Positions 33,691 to 45,693 are shown, counted from the stretch's first letter. The stretch: 64,000 nt of DNA from Allomyces macrogynus ATCC 38327 (GCA_000151295.1 GG745347.1:226075-290074), one strand, 5' to 3'. Notes: a model not told the origin generated them from the letters alone. Made by a program: numbers and translations.

Positions 33691-33960
33691 AGCCGAGAAA
33701 ATCTGCGCTCAAGCTGCAAGTGCGCGCTTCGTCTAAATGGACCAGGACTTCAATCACTCTGAAATCGCTACAACGATCTCATATTTGAATATATGATTCA
33801 CATTGCCTGCTCAATCGTTTGGGATTGGATATTGAACAAAAAGCCTGCGCTCGGTTGCTGGAGAAGCAATGCGAAATGACTCATACTCCATTTCATATTG
33901 TACAGTAAGAAAGCATCATCAGCATCAATTACCCCCGCTTGACATTATGCATGAAACTCT

Positions 33961-34977
33961 TCAATCAAACTTCTTGTCGTCCCAAAACTTGCGGAACGAC
34001 GCGGTCTCACCCGCCGCGTCAATCGTCTGCACCTCGTCCTCGGTCAACTCGAACTCCTGCACGTCCACGAGTGCAGCAAGCCGTTTGGCGTTGCCCGTCG
34101 TCGACACGACGACGCGACCCTTTTGAAGGTTCCAGCGCAGCAGCACCTGAGCGCGCGTCTTGCCCGTGCGGTCCGCAATCGCATCGAGCGCCTCTTTGAG
34201 CGCGTCCAGGACCGCGGCATCGACCTTGTCGGCAGACACAGTCAACGGCGTGAGCGGCGCGTACGACGCCAGTGTTACACCGTGCTCCTTGGCGTACTCG
34301 GCGAGCTCGCGCTGCTGGAGCAGCGGGTGGAACTCGATCTGGTTGACGAGCGGGAAGATCGTCGCGTCCTCACGCAGCACCTCAAGGTGCGGGATGCCAA
34401 AGTTGGAGACGCCAATGTCGCGCACGAGCCCGTCGCGGTGCACGGCCTCGATCTCGGCCCAAATCTCGCCGAGCGTCTTGGTGTTGTCGGGAATGTCCTC
34501 GATGAATGGCGTGTGTAGCAGGTACTGGTCGAGGTAGTCGAGCTGAAGACGCGAAAGCGCATGCGTGAGCGTGCCACGCACGTCCGTCGCGCCAGTAAAG
34601 ATCTTGGACGTGATGTACAGATCAGAGCGCTCGAGGCCCGACTCGGCGAGGAACTCGTGGATGGCGGCGCCGATCTACATTTGGGGTCACAGGTATGGAT
34701 CAGCCTCCATCAGTCGCAAAGAAGAATGGCATTGGGAATGAAGTGTCGTTACCTCGTCCTCAGTGTCGTACATCTCGGCCGTGTCAAGGTGCCGGATGCC
34801 AGCGTGCAGAGCGCGCTTGATCGAATCAACGACTTCGCGACTCACGACAGGGCCGTCACCTTCGGCCGCCTCCTTGGCGTCCTGCTTGGTCGCGTACCAC
34901 TTGGTCCCCGAACCGAAAGCAATGGCCGGAACGACGCTGCCGTTGCGGAGGGTCACATTCGCGGAGCTGGTGGCCAT
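33961..34977 (-). CDS. Aldo-keto reductase (copy 1)
   Basis: Two exons, 34977-34753 and 34674-33961, phase 0, 312 residues. NADPH-dependent carbonyl reductase of the AKR superfamily. The catalytic tetrad is visible: Asp and Tyr in HLDTAEMYDTEDE, Lys in YITSKIF, His in YLLHTPF. GVSNFG and NQIEFHPLLQQ are the classical AKR signatures, and a C-terminal KGRVVVSTTGNAKRL provides the cofactor phosphate site. The second exon begins IGAAIHEFLAESGLERSDLY. Most of the (beta/alpha)8 barrel is present at the usual length. The gene at 37068-38049 is a close paralogue with the intron at the same place. Substrate cannot be told from sequence. A TATA box lies about 80 bp before the ATG. Confidence 0.92.
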
Positions 34978-35847
34978 GGTGTCTATTGACTCTTGTTGCT
35001 GGATCGTGCGTGCGTTGGGGTTGATGGTGGCGAGATGGCGTGGGCAAGACCATGGTATTTATAACCACGGCGCCATGGTCGCGATCAATACGCGTCCACG
35101 ACGACGTACTCTCGCACGTTCCCCCGCAAAAATAATCCGCGCATGCCGACAATGGGGCACCCTCGACGAGGTGCCTCTGCCGCATCAACGTTGGCGCGTC
35201 CACGAGGGACGGGCACGCCGCAACAGACCATGGTGGCGCAGTCTGACAAAGCAGCGAACGTCGGCAACGAGCAAGAGACAACCCTCACACCATAAGCAAT
35301 CGCCACCGCGTGCCACCGCCGACCTCGCGCAAACGGTCCGCAGCTCGAGCCATGACACCATTTGTGGCATCAATGGCCCAAACATGGGGCCCAAACATGC
35401 AATCTCAGGCAGCCTATTCGCGTGTTGTGCCTTGTGCACTCATGATCCGCCTGTCCTAGCGGCCCGCTGAGTAAATTCCCGCAGCGGTGCGCAGCGAGGC
35501 ATGTTATCCACCACGAACCACGCATGCGCCCAGTCGCGAGGTGGAGAGCGACGTGCTGCATCATAGGGTAAGCTGGCCGCTGTGCTGTGAAAATCTCTCC
35601 ACCTGGCGCAATCATGGGTTGGTTGCGCGATGCGAAAGGGCAAGGACCCGGTCAGACGCGCTCTACGCGCCACATCGTTTCCCCGCGTCGCCTGTGCTGC
35701 GATCGTGCTAATCAAGAGTGTCATTTTAGTTTTGACACGCGACGCCGTCCGATGGGGAGACAAGAGTGTTATGCGCTCCAAGAGACTGAAATCAATCGCG
35801 TTCTTTGCCATTCTATTATTTGAGCCCGACAGACCAATAAACCACCG
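34978..35847. other. Intergenic region upstream of AKR copy 1
   Basis: Holds the AKR promoter at its left end; the rest has no recognisable gene. Confidence 0.45.
35056..35063 (-). promoter_or_regulatory. TATA box of AKR copy 1
   Basis: TATAAATA on the minus strand, 79-86 bp upstream of the ATG at 34977. Confidence 0.6.
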
Positions 35848-36749
35848 TCATGAATGAAATGACGCGACCCCCTCCTCCTCGTCCCGCGTCGGCGCATTGT
35901 CGTCGTACTTGGACGGCTCTAACGACCCTTCCTCTCCCACCCCGACGCGCTGCACTGGCAGGTACCGATACCCCTTGGCCCGCGCCTCCTCCCACATCCA
36001 CGGTCCGCGCCAGCGCACCTCCACCACGCACGGCCCTGTCGCGCCAATCGCCACGTGGGTCCTGGGCACTGCGTTCGGCGCACGCGTGAGAATAGAAAAC
36101 ATGGTTCCGTTGCGCGTTAAGTATACGGAACACCCGCATTGCGCGCGTCGATCCCAACGCCCACAACGTCGCCCTCGCCGTACGTGGGCCAAGGAAACGA
36201 GGAGGGCAATATCCACCCGTCCCGCATAATCCTGCCAACAGAGTGGTACCCGATCGAGCCGGAAACGTTGCCAAGGAGCTGGTCCGATGGGTGGAGGGGA
36301 CAAGCAAGGCCAATGGCGATCGTGGTGGACGGCGAAGTGGCTGCGATGGTGACTTCGAGAGACAAAATCGAGTGGGCCGTGTCAGGAGATGCGACAGTGG
36401 AGGAGACCCACGGAACCGGCAACTTGGTGAGGATGGTCAGACCATTGCCGTTGTGAGCTCCATGCTCCAGCGGTACAAAAGATGCCGATTGGGACGGCGG
36501 GAAGTCCTCGCAATGCGGAAAGAACTCGATCCTTGTAGCGGACGCGCCGTGCTCGACACGATCCTTGGATGCTTGATCAGGAGGCACATCAAACTCCATG
36601 GGCGCCGTCGCGTCAGCCGGGGCCGCTGCCACGACCAGTGTCCGGGACGGTTCTTCCAGACCGTTTTCCATTTTACGCGTCGACGTGTCGGCCCGCAACC
36701 GAGCCATGAGCGGCGTCCACGGGTTGCTTAAGGCCATGACGAGCGGCAT
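35848..36749 (-). pseudogene. SPRY-domain protein, reading frame broken once
   Basis: A frame from the ATG at 36749 runs to a TAA at 36119-36117 and encodes an N-terminal polar region (to about residue 80), then SPRY-type sequence: AIGLACPLHPSDQLLGNVSG, GSIGYHSVGRIMRDGW, YGEGDVVGVGIDARNAGV. The domain continues in another frame (YLTRNGTMFSI, HVAIGATGPCVVEVRW) to a TGA at 35850-35848. The two parts overlap in the middle of the conserved GVGID...TRNG motif, so a single one-base indel is the simplest reading; no splice sites fit. Joined it would be a SPRY protein of about 300 residues, as in RanBP9-like adaptors. Either a young pseudogene or a sequence error. Confidence 0.55.
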
Positions 36750-37067
36750 GAGGGGCGGTTAGGGCAACGCATCTGCAGCGACTTTTCTCTCGTCCTTCAC
36801 CTTGACGCTGCCTTTCCAGCAGGTGCTGGCTGACCAGACTCGGTCAGACTCTCTTGCACGTTTGCACGTCTGCTCGTTTTCATGTCCAACCTCGCACAGC
36901 GCCGAGAGTGGCGATTTATTACTTGAAACGAGAGTCCCCTCATCGCAATTTCGCGCGCGTGCCTGCCGCTCAGGTCCACTCAAGGTCTGGAAACACTATG
37001 ACCACAACAATCATCCGTAGAAAAGGATGAAAAGGATTGTTTCTATACCGTTTCTGTGCGGTCTCGT
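36750..37067. other. Intergenic, no gene seen
   Basis: Separates the SPRY gene start from the stop of AKR copy 2. Nothing recognised. Confidence 0.5.
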
Positions 37068-38049
37068 TCAATCAAACTTCTTGGTCGCCCAAAACTTGCG
37101 GTACGTCAAGGTCGCGCCCGCCGCATCAATCTCCTTGACCTCATCCTCCGTCAACTCGAAGCTCTGCACTTCCACAAGCGGCGCGAGGCGGTCCGGGTTC
37201 GCCGTCGTCGACACGACCACACGGCCCTTTTGCAAGTTCCACCGCAGCAGCACCTGCGCGCGCGTCTTGCCCGCGCGTTCTGCGGCCGCATCCAGCGCGA
37301 CATTCAGCGCCGTCGCGTCGACCTTGTCCGGCGACCCGGTCAGCGGCGTCAACGGCCCGTACGACGACAGAACCACGCCGTGCTCCTTGGCGTACGCGGC
37401 GAGGTCGGTCTGCTGGAGCAGCGGGTGGAACTCGATCTGGTTGACGAGCGGGAAGATAGTCGCGTGCTGGCGCAGCGCCTCGAAATGCGGAATGCCAAAG
37501 TTGGAGACACCGATGTCGCGCACGAGCCCGTCGCGATGCACGGCCTCGATCTCGGCCCAAATCTCGCCGAGCGTCTTGGTGTTGTCGGGAATGTCCTCGA
37601 GGAACGGCGCGTGCAACAGGTACTGGTCGAGGTAGTCGAGCTGCAGGAGCGCGAGAGCGCGCGTCAGCGTGCCGCGCACGTCGGTCGCACCCTTGAACAG
37701 CTTGGAGGTTATGTAGAGGTCGGACCGCTTCAGGCCCGACTCGGCAAGAAACTCGCGGATGGCGAGGCCAACCTACAGGCGCGAACGGATCAGATCGCCG
37801 CAGAAGGATCGACTGAGCAAGAGCATGGCCGCGTGGAACGTCTTCCTCGGTGTTGTACATTTCGGCCGTGTCGAGGTGCCGGATCCCGGCGTGCAGCGCG
37901 CGCTTGATTGAATCAACCAACTCGCGGCTCACGGCATCCTGGTCGGCGTCCTTGGCCGGCCGCTTGAACCATTTCGTGCCCGTGCCAAACGCGATCCCGG
38001 GCACGAGGCTCCCGTTGCGCAGAGTGACAGTCGCAAGCTTGGTCGTCAT
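37068..38049 (-). CDS. Aldo-keto reductase (copy 2)
   Basis: Two exons, 38049-37840 and 37772-37068, phase 0, 304 residues. Same architecture as copy 1: HLDTAEMYNTEED with catalytic Asp and Tyr, YITSKLF with Lys, YLLHAPF with His, GVSNFG, and the cofactor loop GRVVVSTTANPDRL. Both end KFD. The intron follows the same codon block as in copy 1. The two proteins differ mainly in the segment after TGTKW (copy 1 carries about eight extra residues) and in scattered substitutions, so the duplication is not recent. The ATG at 38049 is preferred; the frame extends 50 codons upstream without protein-like content. TATA box 66 bp upstream. Confidence 0.92.
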
Positions 38050-38425
38050 GGTCTTGTTTCTGTTGATGTTGTTGCAGCGGGCGAGTTTGAGCGGAGAGAT
38101 CGGATTGTTGTCAACTTTTATACGCCACGACGCGGTCACGACATCGCCGAGGACCAGCCATGAACTGATTGGATAAATGGCCGGCGACAGCGCCACCACG
38201 GCGTCTGCCGGCTCACGCCAACTTTACAAATTGACCGGGCGGACGGTAGAGTAGCATAGATTGCGCCAGGGGTTTTCGAAGATCGCGCATGTCAGGTTAG
38301 CGAGAGAAACGCTTCGACGACTGTGAGAGCAAATTGTCAGCCGAGAAAAGCGAGAAATGATCTCTGCAGGCGCATCCACAATCTATTGCGATCAATGCTA
38401 TCCTCTGCAACAATCCGCCGCTAGG
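38050..38425. other. Intergenic between AKR copy 2 and NIC96
   Basis: Contains the AKR promoter and the 3' flank of the nucleoporin gene. No other feature seen. Confidence 0.5.
38115..38122 (-). promoter_or_regulatory. TATA box of AKR copy 2
   Basis: TATAAAAG on the minus strand, about 66-73 bp upstream of the ATG at 38049, similar in placement to the element of copy 1. Confidence 0.6.
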
Positions 38426-41077
38426 CTACGCCTCGGCCAGCACCTTACCAATCTCGACCTCGCGCTGCGCGAGGTACGCGTGTAGCTGCGGGTCCATCTT
38501 GACCGGGACCATCCCAGCGACCACCCTGATCTGGCGCGCCGTCGCGACCATTTCCGGGTCCCGCGTCGCGCGGAACGTGCGCACGGCCAAATCCATAGCC
38601 ATGCGGATCAAATCCGGGACGCACGGCGTGACGACCGGATCCAAGGCGGCAATTCGCGGAACAAACTCGGCGGGACTCGCGCTCGCGTCGGCCGGCACGA
38701 GCGCGCACGCGCGCAGCGCCTGCCATGCCTCGACCGCAGTCGCGGGCATTTCGCCGCGCCGCAAGGTGGGGGCCGCGGACATGGCGTCGCGCGTCGCGAG
38801 CAGCTTGAAGTAAGCCATTTGCCACAGGGTCGTGGCCGCGGAGGAGACACGCGCGGGCGCGTCCTGCGAGTACCGCGCGAGAAGTTGCTCGGCGTGTGCA
38901 AGCAGTGCATCAAAGGTGCGCGGGGCCGTCGCACCGGCACCGACGTCCGGACCAAGCAGGAAGGCGCGCGCGAGCCGGTGCGTGAGGGTCGCTAGCACCT
39001 TGGGCGCGTCGTGGCACTGCTCGTACAGGTAAAGCGCGTCGTCGAGCCGATCCTGGTCGGCGGCACGGTCGGCAGCCGTGGCCACGATCGTGCGCAAAAA
39101 GTCGGCGTTGCTCGCGAAACCGAGAAGCACGAGGTGTGTGTCTGAGAGACCCAATGGCGCGGTTTGAAGCGGGGCCGCCTGCACCCACTGCACGAGCTCC
39201 TCGTAGGCAAAGTCCTTCCACGCCGTGTAGGCCGGGAGCGAGGCGGCATGCGCGAGCCGTACAATGTAGGCGAGCTCCGACGTGTGGTCAATGCGCGTCA
39301 GGTGGTGCAGGATCATCGTGTGCAGGGGGACACTGGACGTGTCGATCGTCGGCAGACCGCGCGCATCGGTCGGGTCGACGGGCACGTGCAGGCACCCGTA
39401 GTAGTGCAGCGCGAGCGCAACGTGCAGCGCATCGATCTGGAACTCGGCACGGCGTGCAAGCGTGAGAATGGCCTTTTCAAACAGACCACACAGGAGCAGC
39501 AAGTTGAAGTAGACGAGCGGAGCCTGCTTCTTGGCGAGGTACGCGTCGAGCTGGCCCATTTCGGCGCACAGGTCGGCTGCCGTGTACTTGTCGCCGAGCA
39601 GCACGAGCCGTGCCCACAGCCAGTCCTCGGTCGAGACGATAATCCCCTCGAACCGCTTGCTCTGCAACTCGCACCGGCCCACGAGTTTCAGGGCCGCGAG
39701 CTTGTACGGGTCGGTGGGCGTCGGCTGAATCAGCAGCGCGTCGTAGTACTCTGCCAGGTCCTTTTCAAACCCCGGGAAGAGCTCGCCGTGGCACCAGGCC
39801 GCAAAGTAGAGCCGGAACGACTCGTCGCTCGGCAGGAGTGCGGCCTGGTTCAGGTAGGCGAGCGCCTCGGTGCATTTCCCGCACCGCATCAAAAAGTAGA
39901 CAACGACCCACATCGGCATACCCGTGGTAGCATCAAACTCGGCGTGCGGCAAGTCCCAGTGGTCGTACTTTTGGAACCGCAGCCGAACAAAGGCCTCGAC
40001 GCGCTTGGTCACGGTCGGGTCACCGCCCATCATCGCGGCCTTGGGCTGCCGCCGGATCGTCTCGTCGACAAACGCGTAAAAGGCGCCCTCGAGGTACGCG
40101 CGCGAGCCAGCCAGCAGCTGAGTCTGGATATCGGCGCGCACCGTCGGGTCGGACGACAGGTACTGCGCGGCGTACTCGAGTGGCCCGGCCTTGGCCGGAT
40201 TCAGCATCGAGTTGAGAATGAGCCAAGACTCGGCGAGTTCGGCGGGCGCCGTCGCGACCTTGGCCATGCGGTCAATCACATTGAGCGAGTTGGCCGTTGA
40301 AGGGTTGTTCATGGCCTCGACCACGTGCAGGTACGCCTGCGTCTTGGCCTCGAGAGCCGGTGCAGCGGCAGTCGCCATGCCGGGCGATGCGAGCAGGCTG
40401 CGATCGGTGGTGGTAGCCGTGGTTGTGGTGGTCGCGGCCGTTGTGTCGTAGGCCTGATAGGGACCGACGTTGGCCATGATATCGCGGCGCATCAGCTCCC
40501 AGTCGGCGTTGAGCGCCTGCTGGACGAGGCACTCGGCGTCCCAGGCCGTCTTGACCTTGCTCTCCTCGAGCGTCGTCATGACCATGTTGTCGTGCTCGTT
40601 GTTGACAAAGCCCTGGCCATTGGACAGGAGCCACATCAGTTCCACAAGCACGAACCATCAATCGATCAAGACGACCACGCACCTCGACGTCTGTGTCGCT
40701 GACGAGCCGAATCGGCTCGAGCGTGCGCCCAAGGTCGAGCTCATCGAGATCGCGCTTGAGCGCCTCGAAATTGAACCCCGACTGCGCCAGGAACGACTGC
40801 CTACTCGCGTTGACCGCTCGTCAGTCGCGCTCACACCCAACCAGCCAACGTGAGGCCTCGAAACGTACGCCGTCGCATCTATCGCAGCCGGCGCCATGGC
40901 CGTGGCGCGCATCGACTGCTCGAGCGCGCTCCGCTCGACCAACTTCTGCGACCGCGCCGCGACCTGGTCGAGATTGCGGTGCAGGTCGAGCGCGGCCGGC
41001 ACGGCCGCCGCTGCGGGCGCTTGCAGCGTGCTCTCGAGTTGCTGCGACTGCTGCAGGAGCTGTTGCAGGTTCAACAT
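38426..41077 (-). CDS. NIC96: Nucleoporin Nic96/Nup93
   Basis: Three exons, 41077-40869, 40800-40683 and 40612-38426; introns of 68 and 70 bp; 837 residues, near yeast Nic96 (839). It is a linker nucleoporin of the inner ring of the nuclear pore, whose N-terminal helix docks the Nsp1/Nup62 complex. The first exon has a Gln-rich helix (LNLQQLLQQSQQLESTLQ). Splicing gives QSFLAQSGFNFEALKRDL and DTDVEGFVNNEHDNM, the family's SFL..FN..L and TD-(I/V)-E blocks. The large third exon is the alpha-solenoid (MPMWVVVYFLMRCGKCTEAL, LYFAAWCHGELFPGFEKDL, LEYYDALLIQPTPTDPYKLA-type helices), ending VEIGKVLAEA. A poly-Thr/Ala insert sits after residue ~150. A long antisense ORF here is a codon-bias artefact. 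Confidence 0.92.
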
Positions 41078-41752
41078 GATGGGCTGGGTGCTTGAAGGGG
41101 CGAACGGGGGCAGAGTGCTGATCCAACGGGCGGCAGTACGTCGGAAGCGTGCTCTTGCACTTGCAGCTTGTCGTGGTCGCCTCGGGTTCGCTGAGCTCGC
41201 CGTCCTGATCGTGCTCGACTTCAGGACGAGAATGAAGACGAGGACGAGTTGAACTCATCGTGGCTGTTGGCGGGCAACTGTTCACCCGACCCCACGTTAT
41301 CACGACGCACTGACCACCCCACCACAAAACGTCCGCCATCCCACCGCCGTCGAGTTCTCTACAGATTCGTGCCAGACCCCCAATTCGAGCGAGCTGTGCA
41401 CCGTCAGCACGTTCTTTACCATGGTCATTTTGGCCAGATCAGCGCGTCCACTGGGCACCAGGCTCGGAATGCAAGCGTGACGAGTGATTGGAATCAGAGG
41501 ACCAAAACTTGACCCTTCGTTGCTCGTTTATGAATTCGGGTCACCGAATATCGCCGATGCGGACATCATTTAGGGAAAGGGAATATACTCCGTGTCCTTG
41601 CAACAAACCAATTGTTCCTACTGAGGGCGAACGACGATCTTTTGCTGGTTTTATCCTCGATCCTTCTGGGACTGCGATGGTCGAGAACGAATGTAGGGGC
41701 GACCAAGAGATCACTCCATTTAAAAAATTGAGAATAGACTTCGAATCAGCAA
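41078..41752. other. Intergenic, no gene seen
   Basis: Between the NIC96 start and the CDP-DAG synthase stop (both minus). AT-richer at 41480-41750. Nothing recognised. Confidence 0.5.
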
Positions 41753-43556
41753 TCACGCAGTCGCTGTCGCCGCAGCAATCGTGTCAGCAACGACCGCTGC
41801 CGTTCCAGGCACCCCAACCTGCGGATCGAGCGCGCCGGCCTCGAGGAGCAGCTGCGTGAGCTGACGGTAGACGGCGAGCTGGTCGGCGGTCTCCAAGTGC
41901 ATGAGCCGCAACAACACGTCGGCCGCGCCGAGCCGGCCGACAAACGAGGTCACGTAAATCGACGTGAATGTGCCCACTAGAAACAGAGACAGAGCGGTGA
42001 GCGTGCGCAGAACGACAGGATCGAATAAGTGACGGGTGAACGTACTGATGAACTGGCAGTCAAACCGGTCGGTGACGCCGCCGTGGCCCGGAATCAGTTC
42101 GCCAAAGTCCTTGAGCTTGAACGCGCGCTTGACGCCCGACGCAAAGAAGCCACCAAACGGTGCGATCGACGAGGCAAAGAGCGAGAGCACGAGCGCGTGG
42201 AACTGGAGCGGCGCAATGTGTATGGTTCTGTTGGCAAGGAACGGCTACGTTGAGAGAGGGTGGGTGGGTGAGCAAATGCAGATCGCGGCGGGTGGAGAGA
42301 TGCGACAAGGGCGAACCAAAACAGGCGGGATCCGGTACGGTTTCGGGACAAAGACGGGGTTGACGGGACACGACACATCCACCCAAAAACTCGAGCTCAG
42401 GTCGGTCACGGGGCAAATGAAGTAGGGCACTTGGATCAAGATCGATGAGGCCTACAGAAAGTCCGTCAAAACGACCGTCAGCAAAACAATTCGAACACTG
42501 CAGCCCCAGCCAATCAATACGGACCATAAACCCGAACGCGAGCGTCGCGAGTGCGCCGCCGACAAACCCTTCCCATGTCTTTTTCGGCGACAGCTTGATC
42601 AACGGCGTCTTGCCGAAAAAGAAGCCAAAGATGTAGGCAAACACGTCATTGACAATCACGAGCGCCGACGGCAAGAAGAACCAGATCCTGTTGGCGAGGG
42701 GATTGGTGAGCACAACTGCTTGGCTGGCATGAATAGGGGAAATGAAGACGCACAGGCCCTCGAGCACATTGTTGATGATCGCGTGCGACTGGAGCACGAC
42801 GAGCAGGAGCGCCATGTGGGTCCAGGCGAATTGAGCAAACTGGAACTTATAGTGGCCGCGCTTCAAGTTTAAAACAAAGAAGACGAGCCCAATCACGTAG
42901 AGAGAGAACGAGATGAAGCGATGGTGCGTCGCGAGCGGCACGAGCACGGGCGGAATGTGCCGGAAAAAGTGCTCAAGAATCGACACGCCGTAGAGGTAAT
43001 AGTTGGTCGCGGCCAGGAAATACCAGTTGACGAGCCGGAACCACGGTAACTTCTTTTCCTTGGACGGCACATGAGCAATCTGAATGACTTCCTTGAAGAC
43101 GGCCAGCTGGATCGCGACCACGAGCAGCACGACCCAGACGTGACCCGCGAGCAAAATCACAAAGAAGAGCGCGACCATGATGAGCGTCCATGTCGTGCGC
43201 ACCCACCAGTTGCGCCACTTCTTTTCGGGTGTCGCTGCCGCGAGCAATTCGACGGGCGGATAATCCGTTTCCCATTCGGCCTCGGTACCCGACAGCGGCA
43301 TGGGTGGCGGAACTCGCCCTGATCGCGACGGTCCGCGTGGCACGTCAGTTTCGGACGGAGGTGGAGAGCGGCGTGCTCGGGATGTATCGCGACCACCACC
43401 GTCGGCACGGCGCGGGCTGCTGCTGGCCGGGGCGCCGCGAGAGCGAGCGGGCGAGCGGCTGGGCCCATGGTCGTCGCTTGATGATGACGCCGACGTGGCT
43501 GTATCGACGGCACCCGAGAGTTTGGACCGGCGGCGCTGGTACGCGGCGGTGCGCAT
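41753..43556 (-). CDS. CDS1: Phosphatidate cytidylyltransferase (CDP-diacylglycerol synthase)
   Basis: Four exons, 43556-42525, 42451-42317, 42244-42046 and 41976-41753; introns 69-73 bp; 529 residues. An ER membrane enzyme making CDP-diacylglycerol from phosphatidate and CTP for phosphatidylinositol and phosphatidylglycerol synthesis. After a ~110-residue Ser/Arg/Pro-rich cytosolic N-terminus, hydrophobic spans follow ([35 protein letters not shown]). Then come FVFAYIFG-type [19 protein letters not shown] and the [14 protein letters not shown] block. The C-terminal signature is intact after splicing: [40 protein letters not shown], then the join to [14 protein letters not shown]. All polar residues of the CDP-alcohol site, including the D of GHGG-x-x-DR-x-D, are present. 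Confidence 0.95.
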
Positions 43557-44132
43557 GGTTGTTAGTGCTTTCGACAGCCGAGGAAGCGCGCTGATGATGG
43601 GTCGGAATTGCTGTCGCTCGGCGCACGCCCTCGTGCTACTTGAAGGTGCCTGCGCTCACTGAGCGGATGCTTGCAGTCAGGAGGAGAGGCGCAGCAAGAA
43701 TTGCACTTGCAGAGCCATGGTCCTGCTCGTCGAGCCGTCGGCACGGTCGGCACGGCGGTACGTGCGATCTTGGTGGTGGAGGTGGTGATGGTGGATGGAG
43801 CATCAACCAAGAGCCATCAAAACCGCTGCCGCCGGGTTCTCGAAGCCCGCTCCCATGCAAAACGCGTGCTCCACGTGTGCCGTTTGCGAAAAGTGCGAGA
43901 CGTGCCAAGGCCTTCACCCTGACATGCAAAGATTTCCCGCTTCTGTCGTTGACGGCGGACAGCTTGCCTCGCGGGGTCCCTGACGTGAATGGGCAGGCCT
44001 GGCTCAGCGGTCCGAGTTTATCTTTTGCGGAATGACGTCCTGACCGCAGTGTCTGCCCGCCCAGCTCGCCGCTCCGTTTTCGAAAGTCAACACCGATAAA
44101 CACCAATCCGTATCCACGAAACGACGACGGTA
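43557..44132. other. Intergenic, no gene seen
   Basis: Upstream of CDP-DAG synthase and downstream of the next minus-strand gene. Only overlapping short ORFs. Confidence 0.5.
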
Positions 44133-45650
44133 CTACTGAATTTGATCAATGTACACACGCGACGTCATCGCGCCCGTCTCGACATCACAACTGCTCTCTG
44201 GCACCAACCCACCCTGCTCGCGCAGCTCCTTGATCCGTCTCCTCTTCCGCGCCAAAATGGCCCGATAGATGGTCGACACCATGACCGCAACCGGCATTAT
44301 TGCCCGGTCGTACCTGCGGGTCCTGCGAAGTAGCGTTGAGGATGCGGCGCCCAACGACACATCCACATCGTCGCCCTCGACCAACTCAGCAGACAAGCAA
44401 ATACAGCTGGGTAGAGAAGCCCGGTCGTCGCACGCTGCAATTGAGGACAAATTATCAAGATAAGTCCAGGCTCATAGGTGACAACAGCGTCGTGCTGACA
44501 CCACCTGCCGATTCCGAACGCCAAGCCGCTGATGCGGCAAACTTTCCCGCCGACGCTTCCGACCGTGGGGACCACAGGGTCTCGACCTCGGTTTGTTGCG
44601 CTTTTTCACCGTCAGTGGTCACGGGTGGTGGGTCAGTCAGGTCGAGCGAAACCGGGCCAAACGGCATCCACACCGGTGTCTGGTCGGCGTGCACAAACTG
44701 CACGTGACAAATGGTCCGTGGACGGAGCCCCGAATTTGATTCACTCGCGAGTGTCGGGTCCATGCCCGCGGGGTACTCAATAAGCACGAGCATCGTAACA
44801 AACGTGGGTCCTCGACCAGCGAAACGGCAGATGATCGGTGCGCGCGCGCCGTCGCCTCGTCGCGCCCCTTATCGCCAAGCGTGCGGCACAAATCCGGGTA
44901 GATCGGGTACATGAACATCTGCGTCACGACCGTGTCGTAGAGCGAAGCGATATCGGCGATGACGAGCACGAGCGTCAAGAACAGAAGAAGCGTAATCGAC
45001 CCAACGAGTTCCACACAGTTGCACGCGCATGGCAGGTGCCGTGTACTGCTGCAACCCCGTCCAGGTCCGTCCACGACAGGAACACGTCACTCGCCACGAG
45101 CAAACCGGTGATCTCGAACCGGTTAATGACCCACTGGCCCACAAACTGGAGCATGCGCGCGAGGCCTGGACCATGCTCGGCGATGCGGTTCTGGTGTCTC
45201 CGCGGCCGCCAACTACTGCGATTGTGGCTAGTGCGGATGCTTCGGTCATGCCGATGGTGCTGCTGGTGTCGGCCAACGACAGCGCGATCAAGAACAGGAT
45301 CGAAACGCGGCGGCGCGAGCTGGAGCGTCTTGAAACGACGCGTAACGATGCAACGTGATGATGGATTTTGCTGCTTATTCCCCTCTCCACCGCTTTTCTC
45401 GCTTGCAGCTCGCCCATTTTTGGTTGGATCGACCGGTGGATTGTAATCGCAGTCCGCTTGCGCTTCATCAAAGATAGACTGTACTGAGCCAGCGCGTGCT
45501 CCCTCGCTGCCGAAGTCTCCGCGTCAGAACATTTGCTCCTCGCGGCATCAACATCGTGGGCCGTTGCGCCCAGTCGCGCCAGGTCGTCGCTGACCCACCG
45601 CTGCACCTGCTCGCGCTGCTTAGGTGCTCTTCCGTGCAGATCACGACAGT
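44133..45650 (-). CDS. Predicted membrane protein with disrupted reading frame
   Basis: Clear coding signal but no uninterrupted model. The 3' end is solid: last exon 44434-44133 (ends VYIDQIQ) preceded by a 70-bp intron. Upstream segments read LARMLQFVGQWVINRFEITG, LLVASDVFLSWTDLDG, then ITLLLFLTLVLVIADIASLY (membrane span), MFMYPIYPDLCRTLGDKGRD, ICRFAGRGPTFVTMLVLIEY and VHADQTPVWMPFGPVSLDL. The joins after WTDLDG and after GRDEATARA need frame changes with no splice sites; they fall at a TGTG and at a (GC)5 run, as if 2 bp had been gained or lost. An intron near 45302-45237 (GTCG...GCAG) joins a preceding exon. Family unknown; at least one or two spans. Either a recent pseudogene or assembly indels. 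Confidence 0.45.
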
Positions 45651-45693
45651 TTGATGCACAACTGTTTGATGCACGACTGTTTGATGCACGCTG
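45649..45693 (+). repeat. 15-bp tandem repeat, three copies
   Basis: Three adjacent copies of GTTTGATGCACRACT (the last ends GCTG), in the space between the disrupted membrane gene and the plus-strand Ser-rich gene. Confidence 0.9.

Noticed and set aside
36090..36150. Programmed ribosomal frameshift in the SPRY gene
   Set aside because: No slippery heptamer or following stable hairpin is evident; a plain indel explains it.
39164..40300. 378-residue plus-strand frame over NIC96
   Set aside because: Antisense of a strongly conserved nucleoporin; composition is that of reversed GC3-biased codons.
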